64,000 nt of DNA from Pyrocephalus nanus (lineage: Eukaryota; Chordata; Aves; Passeriformes; Tyrannidae), in NCBI GenBank assembly GCA_038380795.1, contig CM076261.1, positions 10,670,556-10,734,555 of the forward strand, in the 5' to 3' direction. Each line of letters starts with the position of its first letter. The stretch's first letter is position 1. This document shows positions 24,163-36,300 of this stretch, one piece after another. The notes under the pieces were generated by a model. That model did not search any database. It was given only the letters and a program-made list of their open reading frames with translations, and was not told the DNA's origin. The position numbers and the translations under genes are program-made.

Positions 24163-26806
24163 GTGTGAAAATATTTTGCATAATTTTGAAATCTTTCATT
24201 CTTCAGAGATATATCATATGTCAAAAATATTAGTTTCCACTCCTCTTAGGATTGCAACACAGAAATCTCCACAACAAAGGTTTGGTTCTTGCTGAATTTC
24301 ACAAATTGACATTTGCATTATTTTATGATGATGAGAGAAGTTTGTCAATCTGTGATTTTTAATACTAATTCGATATTGAAATTCATGATTTAAATTAACT
24401 GCGGCCAACCTATTTCTGAGATGGTTTCTGTTCCTGTTCCCTGAGCTTCTCCCCGCTCCATCTCAAGGAGCTGGAGTAGTTTTCACTCTTACGTCAAGAG
24501 GTGGGTGTTCCTCCAGAAATTAAGTCAAGCTTTCTTTTGGAAGACAAGGGCAAAAGAGAATGTTGAAAGCTTTATAACACCAGTAGGTTTCTTCTGATAG
24601 GCAACAGGTTGTTAAAGAAAGGGTAATTTAATATTAAAAACCAAAAAAACCCTCAACATCATCATCATTATTTTTTTAAACATAGGGATTTAGGGAACAC
24701 TTGTGAATTTTACAGCTGTATAAAACTTCTTACATTCATGGTAATAATCAGTCACCAAGTTTAAGTTGTTTCCAAGTGTAAAGACCAGTATAAAGATTTC
24801 ACAGAACTGAATAATAATCCTACAGAAGAAACTTATGGCTTCTTGTATGCCCACATCACATCTCTCTTTGAGCATCATCCTTGTGATGTCAAAATGTTTT
24901 TACTTTTCCTTCATCTATTTCTTATACGATGGATATTCTGATTGTAATTTAGTCCGTGTTTCATGGGGAACAAATCAAAGCAGACCAAACAGCATTCCCA
25001 GAAGTCTTTTGATATGTATAGTCTATTTGGTTTGTGATTTAAGCATTAAAATGTTATGCTTCTTTCTGCTAAATCAGAAATCTAAATGCTGCACAGTCTT
25101 AGACTGCAGGGACAACAAATATGTTTCTGGCATATTACAGGGAATTCCATCTGCCAATCAACTGTATTGATTATTTATATTACAGACATTTCTTTTGTAC
25201 TATAAACCATAAAAAAAAATCAACACTATATATTTGACACCTTTACCTCTATATGTATTTACCTTTCTATGAATTTGTCTGATTAAAAAATGAATCAGAG
25301 ACAGAAGTTTCTGATATAAGAGGTGAGAAATACTTATGAGTGATTAGATGTATGTTCACTAAGCAAATTCTATGGTTGAGCTATTGTGAATTGTGTTACA
25401 TACTCAAGAGTAAAATATCCTTTATAAAATAATTTTTTCATTGTGTCTTCATCAGTCAGCCTTATTTGTGTCAGCTGCTGTCTCAGTTAAAGACACGACT
25501 AATTTTTTTTTTACAATAAGAATAATTTTATATGTTGTTTTCATTCCAAATATCCCGACATACTTAATTTATTGATACAAGCTTTCTTTCATACCCCACT
25601 TCAGCTAATTGTCTCAGCCTGTTATTTAAAGTCTTCTTCCTGAATACAAATTATTCTATGGTTAATAAGTTTATAGTCTATATAAAAATTAATTTAGTAT
25701 GTTTATAAAATCCTAGTTTATCTCTAAATAAAGAATTTAACTGTAGGTAAAGACTACTACTATTGTTTAAGCTGCAAATTGCTTGGTATGCATTTTGTTT
25801 GGAGGCTGGTTATCTCTACCTTAATCATTGCTAAATCCTCCTAAGGTGCAGAGCTTTTACTCAGATTTAAAAGGAAGAAATTATTTAGAAACCCACAAAT
25901 CCTTAGAGAGGATATAAGCCACCTAACCTTGCTGAGGATTCAGCTGTCAGCACTTGCATCTTTGTCTACCAGATCTCATTCTGTCACTCCAGCTGAAACT
26001 GGTGGTCCTGTTACCCTTGCAGCAGCTGCAGCAGCAACTTGTGTCCTTGCTTGTTCCTCTCTGTGACACTTCCTACTTCCTTTCCAGTGCTCTCAGGAAA
26101 GCTTTTTAAAAGAAAATGGACAGAAAAGTCAATCTTCTTCTTTTCTTTTCAAAGTCAATTCTTAGGGTAATGTCTATTGATGCATTCTACTCTCATTACT
26201 TTTGCTGGACATTTCTGATCAACTTCAAGAGGATGACTTACACTTTTATTTTAACTCCTATCTCACTTGCAAGTGGACTGAGTGCAATGCTGATGGTACA
26301 GTTTGATCTCCCTACATTCAAATCTAAGACATGTATTTCATCTTCAAAGTGTATATATAATGGAAATATCTGACAGACAGGATACTGGTATAAGGGAGGA
26401 CAGTGGAATACTTCTGGGAACCGAAACCAGCCTGTTGGTTGGGGATTAATGTCTGCTGGCTCTTGATGATACTTCACATAGTTTCTCAATGGGAGTGGCA
26501 TCCACTGGTACAAGAAACATCTGCTCTCATTGTAATGTATATACATGGGTAGCTAAGATGTAGGATGACAGAAAAAAGAGAGAGCACTATGTATTGCTAG
26601 GAAATCTAGAATTGTTTCCAAAGAATACATACCTGTATAACAAAGTGGACATGAAAATAAACAACTCACAGCAAAACACAGAATCCAAAAGTGCTGATAA
26701 AAGCCAAAACAAGAAAAGAAGGTCTCTGGTAGATTTAGACTTAGGTCTCCGGAAACTTAGAATATACATTTTTTTGTGCTATTCAGGTTAGCCTTTTCTT
26801 TCTCCC

Positions 26807-26862
26807 TGTGTCCTTACTTTTATAATATATGTGTCCTTACTTTTACTCAGGACACATATATT
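26807..26862. repeat. Direct repeat with perfect inverted repeat
   Basis: A 16-base direct repeat (TGTGTCCTTACTTTTA at 26807-26822 and 26830-26845, period 23) overlaps a perfect 14-bp inverted repeat. Arm AATATATGTGTCCT is at 26824-26837 and its complement at 26849-26862, with an 11-base loop. The sequence motif TGTGTCC therefore occurs twice direct and once inverted within 56 bases. Confidence 0.9.
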
Positions 26863-27189
26863 GCACAAATGAAAAATGTAGTATAAATGGATGAATGTCA
26901 TCCACACAATTAATTCAAACAAAAGTAATAAGAATGACAGTATTTTTCTGTAGTTTCATATCAGATATTAAGCATGTATTTTAGGTAGCTACAGAAAGGT
27001 AACTTATTTTTGGAAAGTAGATCTGTGGAATACTACTCTATGTCTCTTATCTATATACTATATGCACCTGAATAACAAAACTGCAAGAACTACATGAACT
27101 CTATCCAAGGCCACAGTATTCCTTGGTTTGCATGCTAATATGAACAATAAGACTTTTCCTTCAGTCATATTCATCTGGCTAATCTGGAG

Positions 27190-27900
27190 AGACCTTAATA
27201 GAATAAGACAAGAAGTGCTGGAAAAGCTAAACAGAAAGGACCAAGTGATGTGCAGTTATGATGCTGACTTCTACTTATGATTTTCTTGTCCTTCATATAG
27301 ATAGAAATGTTTTTCAAGAGTATCTGCTCCATCACCTTTCCAGGGATTGAGAGGAGGGTGATTGGCATGTAGTAACCTGGTTCATCCTCCTTGTCCTTCT
27401 GAAGATGTGACATTTACTATCCTTCAGTCCTCTGACACCTCTCTCAATTAAAATGATTATTCCAATATTACCAAACATGGCCTGGCAACGACATTTGCCA
27501 GCTCCCTCAGTGCTTGTGTGTGCATATCCCATCAGGGCTCATGGACTTATGTACATCATTTATTTAGTATAACCTGACCTGAGCCTCCTCAACCAGGGTT
27601 AAACCTTCCTTGTTCCAGCCTTTCCCACTGCTGAGGCCTGGGATTCCTGAAGGCTGGTGTTGTTGCCAAACAGTGGGGCAAAGAGAGTGTTCAGTACCTC
27701 AGTCTTTTCCATGTTCCATGTCACCAAGTCCCCTGCCCCATTCAGCAGCAGGTCCTCATGTTCTTTAGCTTTCCTTTTGACACTCATGTGCTTATAGAAG
27801 CCCTTCTTGTTGTCTTTGACATCCCTTGCCAGATTAAATTACAGGTAGGCTTTATCTTTCCTAACATGACTGTCTATATGTTTGGACGTACAACTGCAAG
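27190..27900 (-). mobile_element. CR1 LINE fragment, start of the reverse transcriptase domain
   Basis: Read on the minus strand, this encodes the linker and first RT motifs of CR1 ORF2. From the right, 'NKKGFYKHMS' and 'KEHEDLLLNGAGDLVT' (about 27735-27815) and 'MEKTEVLNTLFAPLFGN' match the CR1 segment ahead of RT. Then 'EPGYYMPITLLSIPGKVMEQ' (about 27324-27383) matches the conserved 'NYRPVSLTS(I/V)PGKVMEQ' block of RT motif 1. Frameshifts split it over at least two frames, and the downstream RT catalytic part is missing. The match at both ends is weak, so the edges are approximate. This is a non-functional fossil of a different copy from the one at 8010-9530. Confidence 0.85.
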
Positions 27901-29638
27901 TCAAAGGGGTGTCAGACAAATGCATTTGGAAATCTTCTATGGATAAGTAATCAGCTGTAATATAAGCTTCAAAAGTATGTAAAACATGGAATAAGCATAT
28001 GTGTACTGAGATGTAAATGGATCTTGTATGGTGCATTTCAAGCATGAGAAGACAGTAAGGTTACAGATAGCAGCATTTAGTTATTTGGACAAAAAGAAGA
28101 GGTTTTTTGTAGGTCACACCTATCAGTGTGAGTGAAGTAGAACTTCTCAGTAGTAATAAATATTGCCAGTTTCATAGTAAGTAGAAGACTTGCAATATAA
28201 AGGAGTAGTTTTAGATTAAAGAGCAGATAGCAAGAAGAAAAACAAGGGGGATGGAATGAAAAGAATGGTTCAAAATGAGCTACTTAATAACCTAAAGTTG
28301 TTAAGAAATGATGTCAGGACAAGAATCGTCCTAAGAATACATCACATCAAAAGAAAAAATACAGAGTTGAATAACAAACCTCTAAGATTGATAACAGAAC
28401 TGTAGAGGGAAGCTGTCTTAGGATGCTGTTGAAATTATTACCAAGTGGCTGTCATCCTGGGAAAACAAAAGATGTGACTGCAGAATTTGGTTGAAACCTT
28501 TTTTTTTTCCTTTTATTTCTATTGCATAACTGATGTTGGTTTTGCAACTGTATCAAGTGGTTTAGTAGAGAATTGGTTTAAGTAAAATGCAATTTCTATT
28601 GGACAGACTGAAGACTTCAATTCAGGAGATTCATCCTGCCTAAGTGACTTCCCATCCAGACAAAAATGATCAATTTCCTACCCTTTGTGGAGGAAAACAG
28701 TAACAACAATAACAACAAAACATCTTGGAAAATATATAAATTCCACTCTCCACCAGTTTGGCCTGAATTATTCTGGAGAAAAAAGTAAGTGGAAATGCTT
28801 CAGGATTCCGCAGAGAGGTTTTTTTATTCATAAAAATTATTATGTAAATTTCTGGCTTAAAGAAAGAGCTACTAATAAATACTCAAGTTGTAGAAAAATA
28901 GAAACTCAACAGGGATTACATTCACATGCCGTACTTCTTGATCCCGAGTACTCTCCTTTTGGGAACAAATAATTGGATGATTAAATGTGATCTTAAGTAA
29001 TGACCTTCTGAATAACTCCAAAAACCATGCACCTGGGAGATTTCAGTGGTATACTAAGTATCTGTAAGAGCAAGCTGAAAGTGGTAATTACACTGAAAGC
29101 CAGTGTAATTGTTTGGGGATCAATTGTCAGACTGGCAAACTTAAAAAAGTTAATGAAAGCTGGGTACACAGACTCATGTGAGTTCAGTGATTTGCAGATA
29201 ATTAAGGACCAAGTTAGAAGGTAGTGTGAGGAAAATAAAAAGCTATTTAGTTTACTTTCATCGAGTGACATTTGAAGGGATGCAGGATGTAAATATTTTG
29301 TTACAAAAGAATCCAGTTTAAAAAAAAAATCTGATCTTTGCCTTAAATATAACATTTAGCTGTTAAGAAGTGACACTTTTTATTGAAGAGGTGTTGAACT
29401 GCTCCCCACACCCACCCCTCTTTCCTGTCATGGCATAGGAAACCCCTCAGAATAGCTCTGCCACTGGAGAGAGTATCTTGAAGGTTAAAGCACAAGAAAT
29501 CTCCAGCTTTCTTCATTAGGATTGCACTACAGAGCTGTTTTAGCAGAGTGAGGAGAGAGTTTCTGCATTGTACAGAATGGAAGTCCCCAATGTGAACATT
29601 AGTTATAGCAGATGGCAGGCTGCCAGACATACAATAGA
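27901..29638. other. Non-coding stretch, no gene recognised
   Basis: The sequence is AT-rich. A 120-codon minus-strand frame at 28993-29355 and a 95-codon plus-strand frame at 28685-28972 have no recognisable domains, and both have AT-rich, non-biased codons. No repeat was identified with confidence. Confidence 0.55.
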
Positions 29639-30152
29639 TGTTAAGAATATTACATCTTCACAGTGTTCTTGGTCTTTACCCTTGGTGCTGGGTTTATCTA
29701 GGCTGGCATTATTTTCCTGCACAGCATCCCATATGTGATGGTGTGCTCTGCATTTGGGGCTAAAACAATCTTGATAGCACACTGGTGTTTTGGCTGTGCT
29801 GAACAGTGCTTGCATAGCACCAAGGCTTTTATTTTCACCTACTCTGAGCCCTTTGGGGGAAAGGAGGAGGAAGGAAAATTATTCGTGGTTTTCCCAAGTA
29901 ATCATTATGCTTGCTGAGACCCTGCTTTCCAGGAAGTGTCTGAACATCAGACTACTGCCGGGAACTAGTGAATAAATTCCCCATTTCACTTTGCTTGTGC
30001 ACTCAAACTTCTATTCACCTGTTAAACTCTCTTCATCACAACGCACAAAACTTCTTGTCTTCCTTCTGTTTTCTATCCATCCCACAGGAGAGGGTGGAAT
30101 GAATGAATGGCAGGGTGAGTGCTCTGCTGCTGGCCATAGTCAATCCACCACA
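29639..30152 (+). mobile_element. Solo LTR, ERVL-like, second family (copy 2)
   Basis: This copy is collinear with the LTR at 6634-7237 and in the same orientation. Shared blocks include 'CACAGCATCCCATAT' (against AGCAGCCCACAT), 'GGCTAAAACAATCTTGATAG' (29758-29777), 'GTGTTTTGGCT', 'CCAGGAAGTGTCTGAACATC' (29929-29948) and 'GGGAACTAGTGAAT'. It ends 'AATCCACCACA'. A TGTTAAG at 29639 is a plausible start, but the family match becomes clear only from about 29684, so the 5' edge is uncertain. No target duplication was fixed and no internal retroviral region is attached. The interval to the other copy (22 kb) contains no retroviral genes, so the two are independent solo LTRs, not the ends of one provirus. 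Confidence 0.8.
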
Positions 30153-30540
30153 CCCTTTCTTCTCTGCTCATTAGCAATATAGCTCCTAGGAAGGAGGCTT
30201 GTAGGATTTGTAGGATCAGAAGAAGGAATACTTAGCTTGGCAATGTACTGCTTTTGCCATCTGACTCGTAAATGGTGGGGCTATGCATGGTTTTAGATCT
30301 TTCCATCACCCTCACCCTATGTAAGAAGGAATTTTCCTTAGGTCCTGGGAAATGGCAGGCATATCCCAGAAGGAGCTTTAACTGCTTCCACTTCTTTACA
30401 AAAGGCTTATTTTCTAAAAAGAGGCAGTTTCCTGTGGATGCAATCTGGATGACTGTGTCTATACAAATGGGAGATTTGCACAAGTAACACTAGACAAATC
30501 ATCCGAGCTGAATATGAAGGTTCCAGGTCAAAAAACAAGG

Positions 30541-30543
<3 letters not shown>

Positions 30544-30573
<30 letters not shown>
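30544..30573. repeat. (AT)15 microsatellite
   Basis: Fifteen uninterrupted AT units. This is a potential length polymorphism. Confidence 0.95.
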
Positions 30574-30575
<2 letters not shown>

Positions 30576-32474
30576 CAGACATAGTGAACACACTGCTTTG
30601 TGCAAACAGGAAGATTCTCTAGTTTTTTCCTCAGAGACCTCGTCTTAGCAGTCTGTCTAATGGCTTCCCCTTTCCTGTCAACTGACGTCATAAAAGAACT
30701 CTCTAACACCAAGAGTAGCTGCTTATCTAAATAAGCAATGTCATGCCAGTGTCTCTAGAGCAATGTGATGTCTCTATTGTTAAATGTTTTCTTTCAGTGG
30801 AAGAATGCACCTGCTGCCTCGTTAGAAGGCTGATCTCTTTTGAAGAGCATTTGTCATGTATTTGAAGTGCTATATGAGAGACTGGCATTTGTGTGCAGTA
30901 GGCACAATTAGTCTCCTGCCTATTCTGTTCTTCTGTTTCTTCTATCAGCAGCATACTTTTGTACCCATCCTGGCTTCCAAGTCAATCCCTTGCTTTGCAG
31001 TATGGGTCCTTTCTCTCCTCTCTTCTGAACAAAGGCATCTGATATTATCCAAACATTCATAATTCTATGCTTCCCTTTGATCCTTTCTGTTCTTACTTAA
31101 CTGGTGGTACATGTCAAGTTCCTTCTACAGTTGATTCTACTTCTGCCTAATCATTTCAGGGAACTGTGTCCAGCACTAGAATCTGACCAGCTGCTTGTTT
31201 CAATCTAATTTTGGAAACCTTCAGATTAATATGACAGTAGTACAATAAAAATATCTGACTATCCACTAAAAGATGCTGGAATCATGCTATAAAATATTTA
31301 ATTATTGCAGAATTATTACACATCTGAAAACATAATTCAGACCAGATTTTCTAAGCTTTTTCAGAAAGTCTTAACTGCAGAGAGAATTTGTTACAGGAAC
31401 TGAGTCAGAGATTGAAATCTCAGCAAGTTAGATGAATAGAAAAATTTACTTTATCCATATTATTTTTTATCAATAATAAATATAAGTATTTAAATTAAGG
31501 ACTTTCTTAAACAACTAAATAAACCACCCAATGACACTGCTGGTTTATTCTTTTTCAGTCTTTCATGCTTCTGTTGGATTAGCGAACAGCAAATTACAGT
31601 TTTTATTTTACCTATTATATGAGCAACGCTCTAAGATGACAAGATTTTGCCTGCTTTTCCACAGAAGAAGAAAGCTTGTACTGTTGCTCCTTTTTCAACA
31701 GTAAAGTACAACCTGGTTAATAAGAAAGCTAAAGTCAAGTGACCAAGGTATTGTCCAATTAATAATTACTACACTCCTGCATTAAAAATGGACACTAGAT
31801 TAAATATGAAGCTAGTGATAAACCTAAAAGAGAAAGTAAAATGATAATAGAGAGAGAAGATAGTCAGTGTATTTGGTACCAACTATCTTGGTTAAGAAAA
31901 GGTCTGAAATTTTATAGTTAAAATCCTTTAGCTAGAACAATAGTTCAATTCATGTGCCATTCTCCATATACTTTTTGTATATTTAACAAGTGACAATTAA
32001 AAACAGGTAACAGGTGGAAAGGAAAGGGAAGGGAATTAATGATAACTGCAGAATAGCTGCACAATAGATTATGTCCAACGCACTTGTTTAAACTTTCTTT
32101 TTACTATGCATTGTGGCAAAAAAGAGATTTATTTTACCAGCTTCAATCAAAGAAAGAAAGCAAACAGAAAAAACATCTATGAATTTTATTTTAAAGATAT
32201 CTGTGTGAGGACAGAGCTCTTTGCAAAAAGTGTTTCTCTCTGCTGTGCTTGAAAACTTAAGGCACCAAATTAGAGTTGAAATGGAAGACCAACTTTTAGA
32301 TAAATGAGAAATACTTGAAGATCAACAGCACAGAAGTGCATTCACCAAAATGTTTTATTAAAAAACTAATTAAAGGTGAGTTAAGCTCTCACTTAAGCTT
32401 AGATATGAAGACTTTGTAAAATAAGAAGGGTTTAAGTTTATTGAAAACATTATGTCTTATTAAAGTGGAGTGGA

Positions 32475-32510
32475 TTTTTTTGTTTGTTTGTTTGTTTTTG
32501 TTTTTGTTTT
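32475..32510. repeat. (TTTG)n / (TTTTTG)n simple repeat
   Basis: TTTG units pass into TTTTTG units on one strand. Confidence 0.85.
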
Positions 32511-32762
32511 AACTGTGTTACTGGTCTAATAGAGCTATGAACATAATCATTTTGAATTAAAACAAGCCATAGACAGATGAAAGTCAATATCTTCTTTTCC
32601 AGGGTGAATATTGAATAAAAATAGAATTAAATACATAGTAACTAAAAGAAGAGCTGTCCTTTTATAGAAAGGAACACTGACAACTGGAGTTCCCAGTCTC
32701 CAAAGACACTTAGTTTTCTGGTTTCTCTGGAAAGTCCAAATAATTGGACTTTCAAGATTGTT

Positions 32763-32883
32763 ATAGAATCGTAGAATGATTTAAGTTACAAAAAACCTCT
32801 AGGATCATTGAGTCCAACTGTTAATCTGGCACCATTGTGTTCACCTCTAAACCATATCCCCAGGTGCCACATCCACACATTTT
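32763..32883 (-). mobile_element. CR1 LINE 3' stub
   Basis: On the plus strand it opens 'ATAGAATCGTAGAATGATTT', the reverse complement of the CR1 octamer tail. It continues 'CCTCTAGGATCATTGAGTCC' and 'CACCTCTAAACCATATCCCC', the reverse complement of the last CR1 3' UTR segment. Only about 120 bases remain, a severe 5' truncation typical of CR1 insertion. Confidence 0.92.
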
Positions 32884-33233
32884 ATTGAACCAATTCTTTT
32901 GTGTTGTCTTGATTGTGCTGAATGCTGAAAAATCTGAACTGTGAAAGTATTTACATGCTGGAAGAAGTACTTAAGGGGCAGAACTCCCAGTGACATGAAT
33001 GGGACACATTTGAAATATTTGATAGCTTCTGCCACTCTAAAATAACATAGGATCATTTAATTCAAAAAGATTTCTCTCTAGAAATTTATATTCAAGTTAC
33101 ATAAAAATATAAGCTATCATTTAGCTTTCATTGAAGCTACCAAGACATTATCTATCCCACGAAAACATTGGGGTCTGACACAACATTATTTCCAGGTCTA
33201 ATACAGTTTCAAGTTTAGGTGGTGTGTGTGTGG
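32884..33233. other. Non-coding stretch, no gene recognised
   Basis: Single-copy sequence between the CR1 stub and the T-rich tract. A short (GT) run lies at about 33222-33232. Confidence 0.6.
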
Positions 33234-33238
33234 TTTTT

Positions 33239-33277
<39 letters not shown>

Positions 33278-33364
33278 TTTTTTGTTTTTTTTTTTTTGTT
33301 TTTTGTTTTTTTTTTTTTTTGGTGTTTTTTTTTTGTTGTTGTTTTTTTTTTTTTTTTTTTTTTT
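33234..33364. repeat. 131-base T-rich tract
   Basis: Runs of T are separated only by single G, GG or short GTTG interruptions. Apparent open frames across it (poly-Phe or poly-Lys) are artefacts of the tract. On the minus strand it would be a long interrupted poly-A. An AGTAAA lies about 15 bases ahead of it on that strand, so a decayed retrocopy to its right is possible but not shown. Confidence 0.92.
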
Positions 33365-36300
33365 ACACTTCAACGGATTTACTGGAGAAAAAATTGGTAA
33401 CAGAAAAACTTTGTCAACTAAGAGATGTTCATAAACACATTGTGAAACTTTACCACAAGTCAGGAAACAGTGTAACAAGATTAACTTTGCTGCAACTGTG
33501 CTTCCACAGCAAGGATCTGAACAGACCTGAGCAATTCTGAGTAACTTTTGCACTTTTTGCTGATGTCCTGGAATTCAATCCACCACAGAATTTAAATAAA
33601 CTTCGTTTCTGACCCATCATGAAAAATGACCTCCCACTCCCCTCTTCATCCTTCTCAGTTACACTTTTCCTGTATAATACTTTCACACTTTTGAGTATCC
33701 ACAGGAGATTTTCTGCATCTCCAGTAGAGCTAGGCTTTTAAAGGTCTCCATTTGCAATTAAATAAATTCTCCAAATAGACAATCCAATTCTTAACTTTTC
33801 CAATTTGATAAGCACTTTCTATGGTGATGAACTCCTAGCATTCTAAGAAGGATGGATTCAGCTGATGTTTGAGGATGACAAGCAGATTTTGGATCCATTG
33901 CACTGACCTTTGAGGAGAGTCTGCTTCTATACTGCTAATGCTCAAGTTCAGTTTTACAATTAAAACTGAATTTTTGTCTGCTATGGGCCTCTGATTTCTG
34001 CACTCCATTATGGCTATAAAACAAAAGATAATATGTTCTGTCAACAGAATGAAATAATGCTGCTAGGTAATAGAGTTTGAAATGTTTACAAACCTATAAA
34101 TGAAAACTGCTCCATTAATATGAATGAATATAATAAAATTCCTTCATGATAATTGCTACATGCATAACAGAGCTATTTTTAGCACATTAGTTACAGGTTT
34201 TATAGACTTGGAAAGGCAGTGACTGTTCATAAGTATTATCTTCTGTTATACAAAAGAAAGGTTTTTCACATCCTTTCATTAAGTGTTAAAGGCCTCATTC
34301 TGTGGTGAACCAAGTCTGATTTTTAAATATAGAAGATAACAGTGTAATTACATGTTCTAAATCATAAACATATTTGGACTGCTGATCTAAAGAATACTGT
34401 ATTGCAGGAAAAGCTGCCAGCTCCTTCTTTTCTCATCACTGTAGCCCAGTGGTCCAGTGTGTCCTTTCACAAAGTAGGTGTAGCTAAAGTCTGTTGAAAG
34501 GTTAACTCTTGCATGCTGCAACTTTAGCTCCTTAGTGAGAAAGGACTTGCAGAGCAATCTAAAAAATTGAGATGGTAGGGAATGGTTAGGGAGAATTCTG
34601 CCCTAGTACACTCACTAATGAGTGGGAAAAGAGAGAGGAAGCAGAATAGTGAGAGAAAATGATTAAGGTTTCTCATGAAAGACTGGAGGAAAAGTAGCAA
34701 TTTTGCAGACTGCAATCTGCAGTCCTAAATGAAACTCCTCAACTGAGAAGTCCTAAATGATGTGAATATCAACCATATAGCACCTGAGTTTGTGTGGGCG
34801 AAATAGTACAACCCTCATCAGACATTGCTAATGGAGGACAAACTTGGTTGCTGTGGGTTCTTCAGAAGACAAATGTCATTATATGAATAACAATTTCATT
34901 TTTAAACACTGATGGATAAAAGGAAGATATAATTGATCAAAGAATTTTGTTCATACTACTAAAAATATGTGGGTTGTTTCAACCTATAGTAGTAGTTCCC
35001 ATATGAATGAAAATCTGGCACACAAAGCTCCGTTTAAACTACCTTTGAAATTTCAACGATTAAAGTAAAATTAACTATAGACAATAGTCTGTGGTTGGCT
35101 GGAAAACTTCTTAATCAGAAATAGAATTATATGACTGATGTAGGATACAACTTTTGTAAGTGTAGGAGGACAGCACAACAACAATTTCCCGTGATCTTCC
35201 TTTCTAATAAGCCAGGCACTTTTCTCTCCCAAAACCTCATAGGTCTTAATTTCCTTTTGTTTGGATCAGAGATTTTGAGACACTTTAATTCTGCCACTTT
35301 AAATTTCCATGAAAACATTACCCATCTGCAGTCTTATCCTAGTCAATGCTCTCTCTACAAGATGAATTCAGAGTGCCTCCAGGGCGCAAAACAAGTCCTG
35401 TACACTCCCAGTGTTCCCTTGTTCAGCATGAACGAATGTCTGGATGAAGCTATACTTCAAAGTCAGGATGGAAACACAGAGATTAACCTTGTCTTTTTTA
35501 CAACGAGATAAATTATATTTCAGGAAAAAGTATTGGTGCTAGAGATAGAAGTATTGTGAAGGGAGCTATAATTACAGGTCCTTAAGTGGGATGATGAGTA
35601 TTGTATGATTTAAAAATTATGGGATAAATAGTTTTAACAATAGGAATTTTGATTTTCACAGAATCAGACTATAGTTTTCACCCTTGTTTAAACTTCATTT
35701 AAAGACACTATGCCATATGGTTACCAAAATATTAAAAGCTTTTACAGCACCTGTATGAACTAAAAGAAATTACCTGGGGGAAGAGATAGAATGAATTACT
35801 TATTTCTCTCTGATGTGACATTTCACCTGACTGTACAATGGTAAATTGGCTGTTTAAGTTAAAAAAAGAATGTATACATGAGTCAGATTGTATATGCATA
35901 TCATGTTGTCTTGCCTTTCAAGTGAAACTTGAAACTCTCTACTGTCATTTCATGTAAAATATGGTGACACTGGGTTATTTAGCTTTTGAGATATTTCATC
36001 AGCAAGAAAGCTTTTTGAGACAGAGGGACAGAATAACCAATTAAATTCATTCACATTTACTACTTGCTTTGTGGCACACATTAATTGTAGGTTCAAAGGA
36101 AAAGTGAAGTTCAGGCCAACTTTTTCTCCCAGCTGTAAGTATACAGTCCTCAGTCTAACACATTTCAAAAGGCAATGAAAAATTTGAAGTTTAGCCATGT
36201 TTTCTTTGTGCCAGACTTAATTCTTTCAAAATACCCATATGTCCTAGTGCTTAAAAGCAAGAAAATATATTTGTTACAGCATACTTTTGTACTTAAAAAA

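Larger units (their letters stand above)
22447..27189. other. Non-coding stretch, no gene recognised
   Basis: The sequence is AT-rich with several short homopolymers (T at 22514, 23329 and 25502), the (TTTTG) repeat at 24085-24162 and the direct/inverted repeat cluster at 26807-26862. The longest open frames, 111 codons at 24835-25170 (+) and 102 codons at 26238-26546 (-), have no recognisable domain; the second overlaps a frame on the other strand. Confidence 0.55.
30153..32762. other. Non-coding stretch, no gene recognised
   Basis: Contents are the (AT)15 repeat at 30544-30573, a (TTTG) stretch at 32475-32510 and otherwise single-copy AT-rich sequence. Open frames are below 85 codons. Confidence 0.6.

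Noticed and set aside
26824..26862. Hairpin as a microRNA precursor
   Set aside because: A 14-bp stem with an 11-base loop is too short for a pre-miRNA, and the outer flanks do not pair.
28993..29355. 120-codon minus-strand frame
   Set aside because: No family resemblance, and codon use matches background composition.
6634..30152. The two similar LTRs as ends of one provirus
   Set aside because: The 22 kb between them holds unrelated LTR and CR1 elements and no gag, pol or env. The LTRs are too diverged from each other.
29684..30157. CCCTT on both sides of the LTR at 29639-30152 as target duplication
   Set aside because: It would need the LTR to begin with GGTGC, not TG. A 5-base match by chance is easy in this sequence.
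33215..33553. Lysine-rich and phenylalanine-rich frames
   Set aside because: They are translations of the T-rich tract and not proteins.
35131..35511. 126-codon plus-strand open frame
   Set aside because: No recognisable motif and no splice or promoter context. A minus-strand frame covers its first half, so there is no coding bias to favour either.
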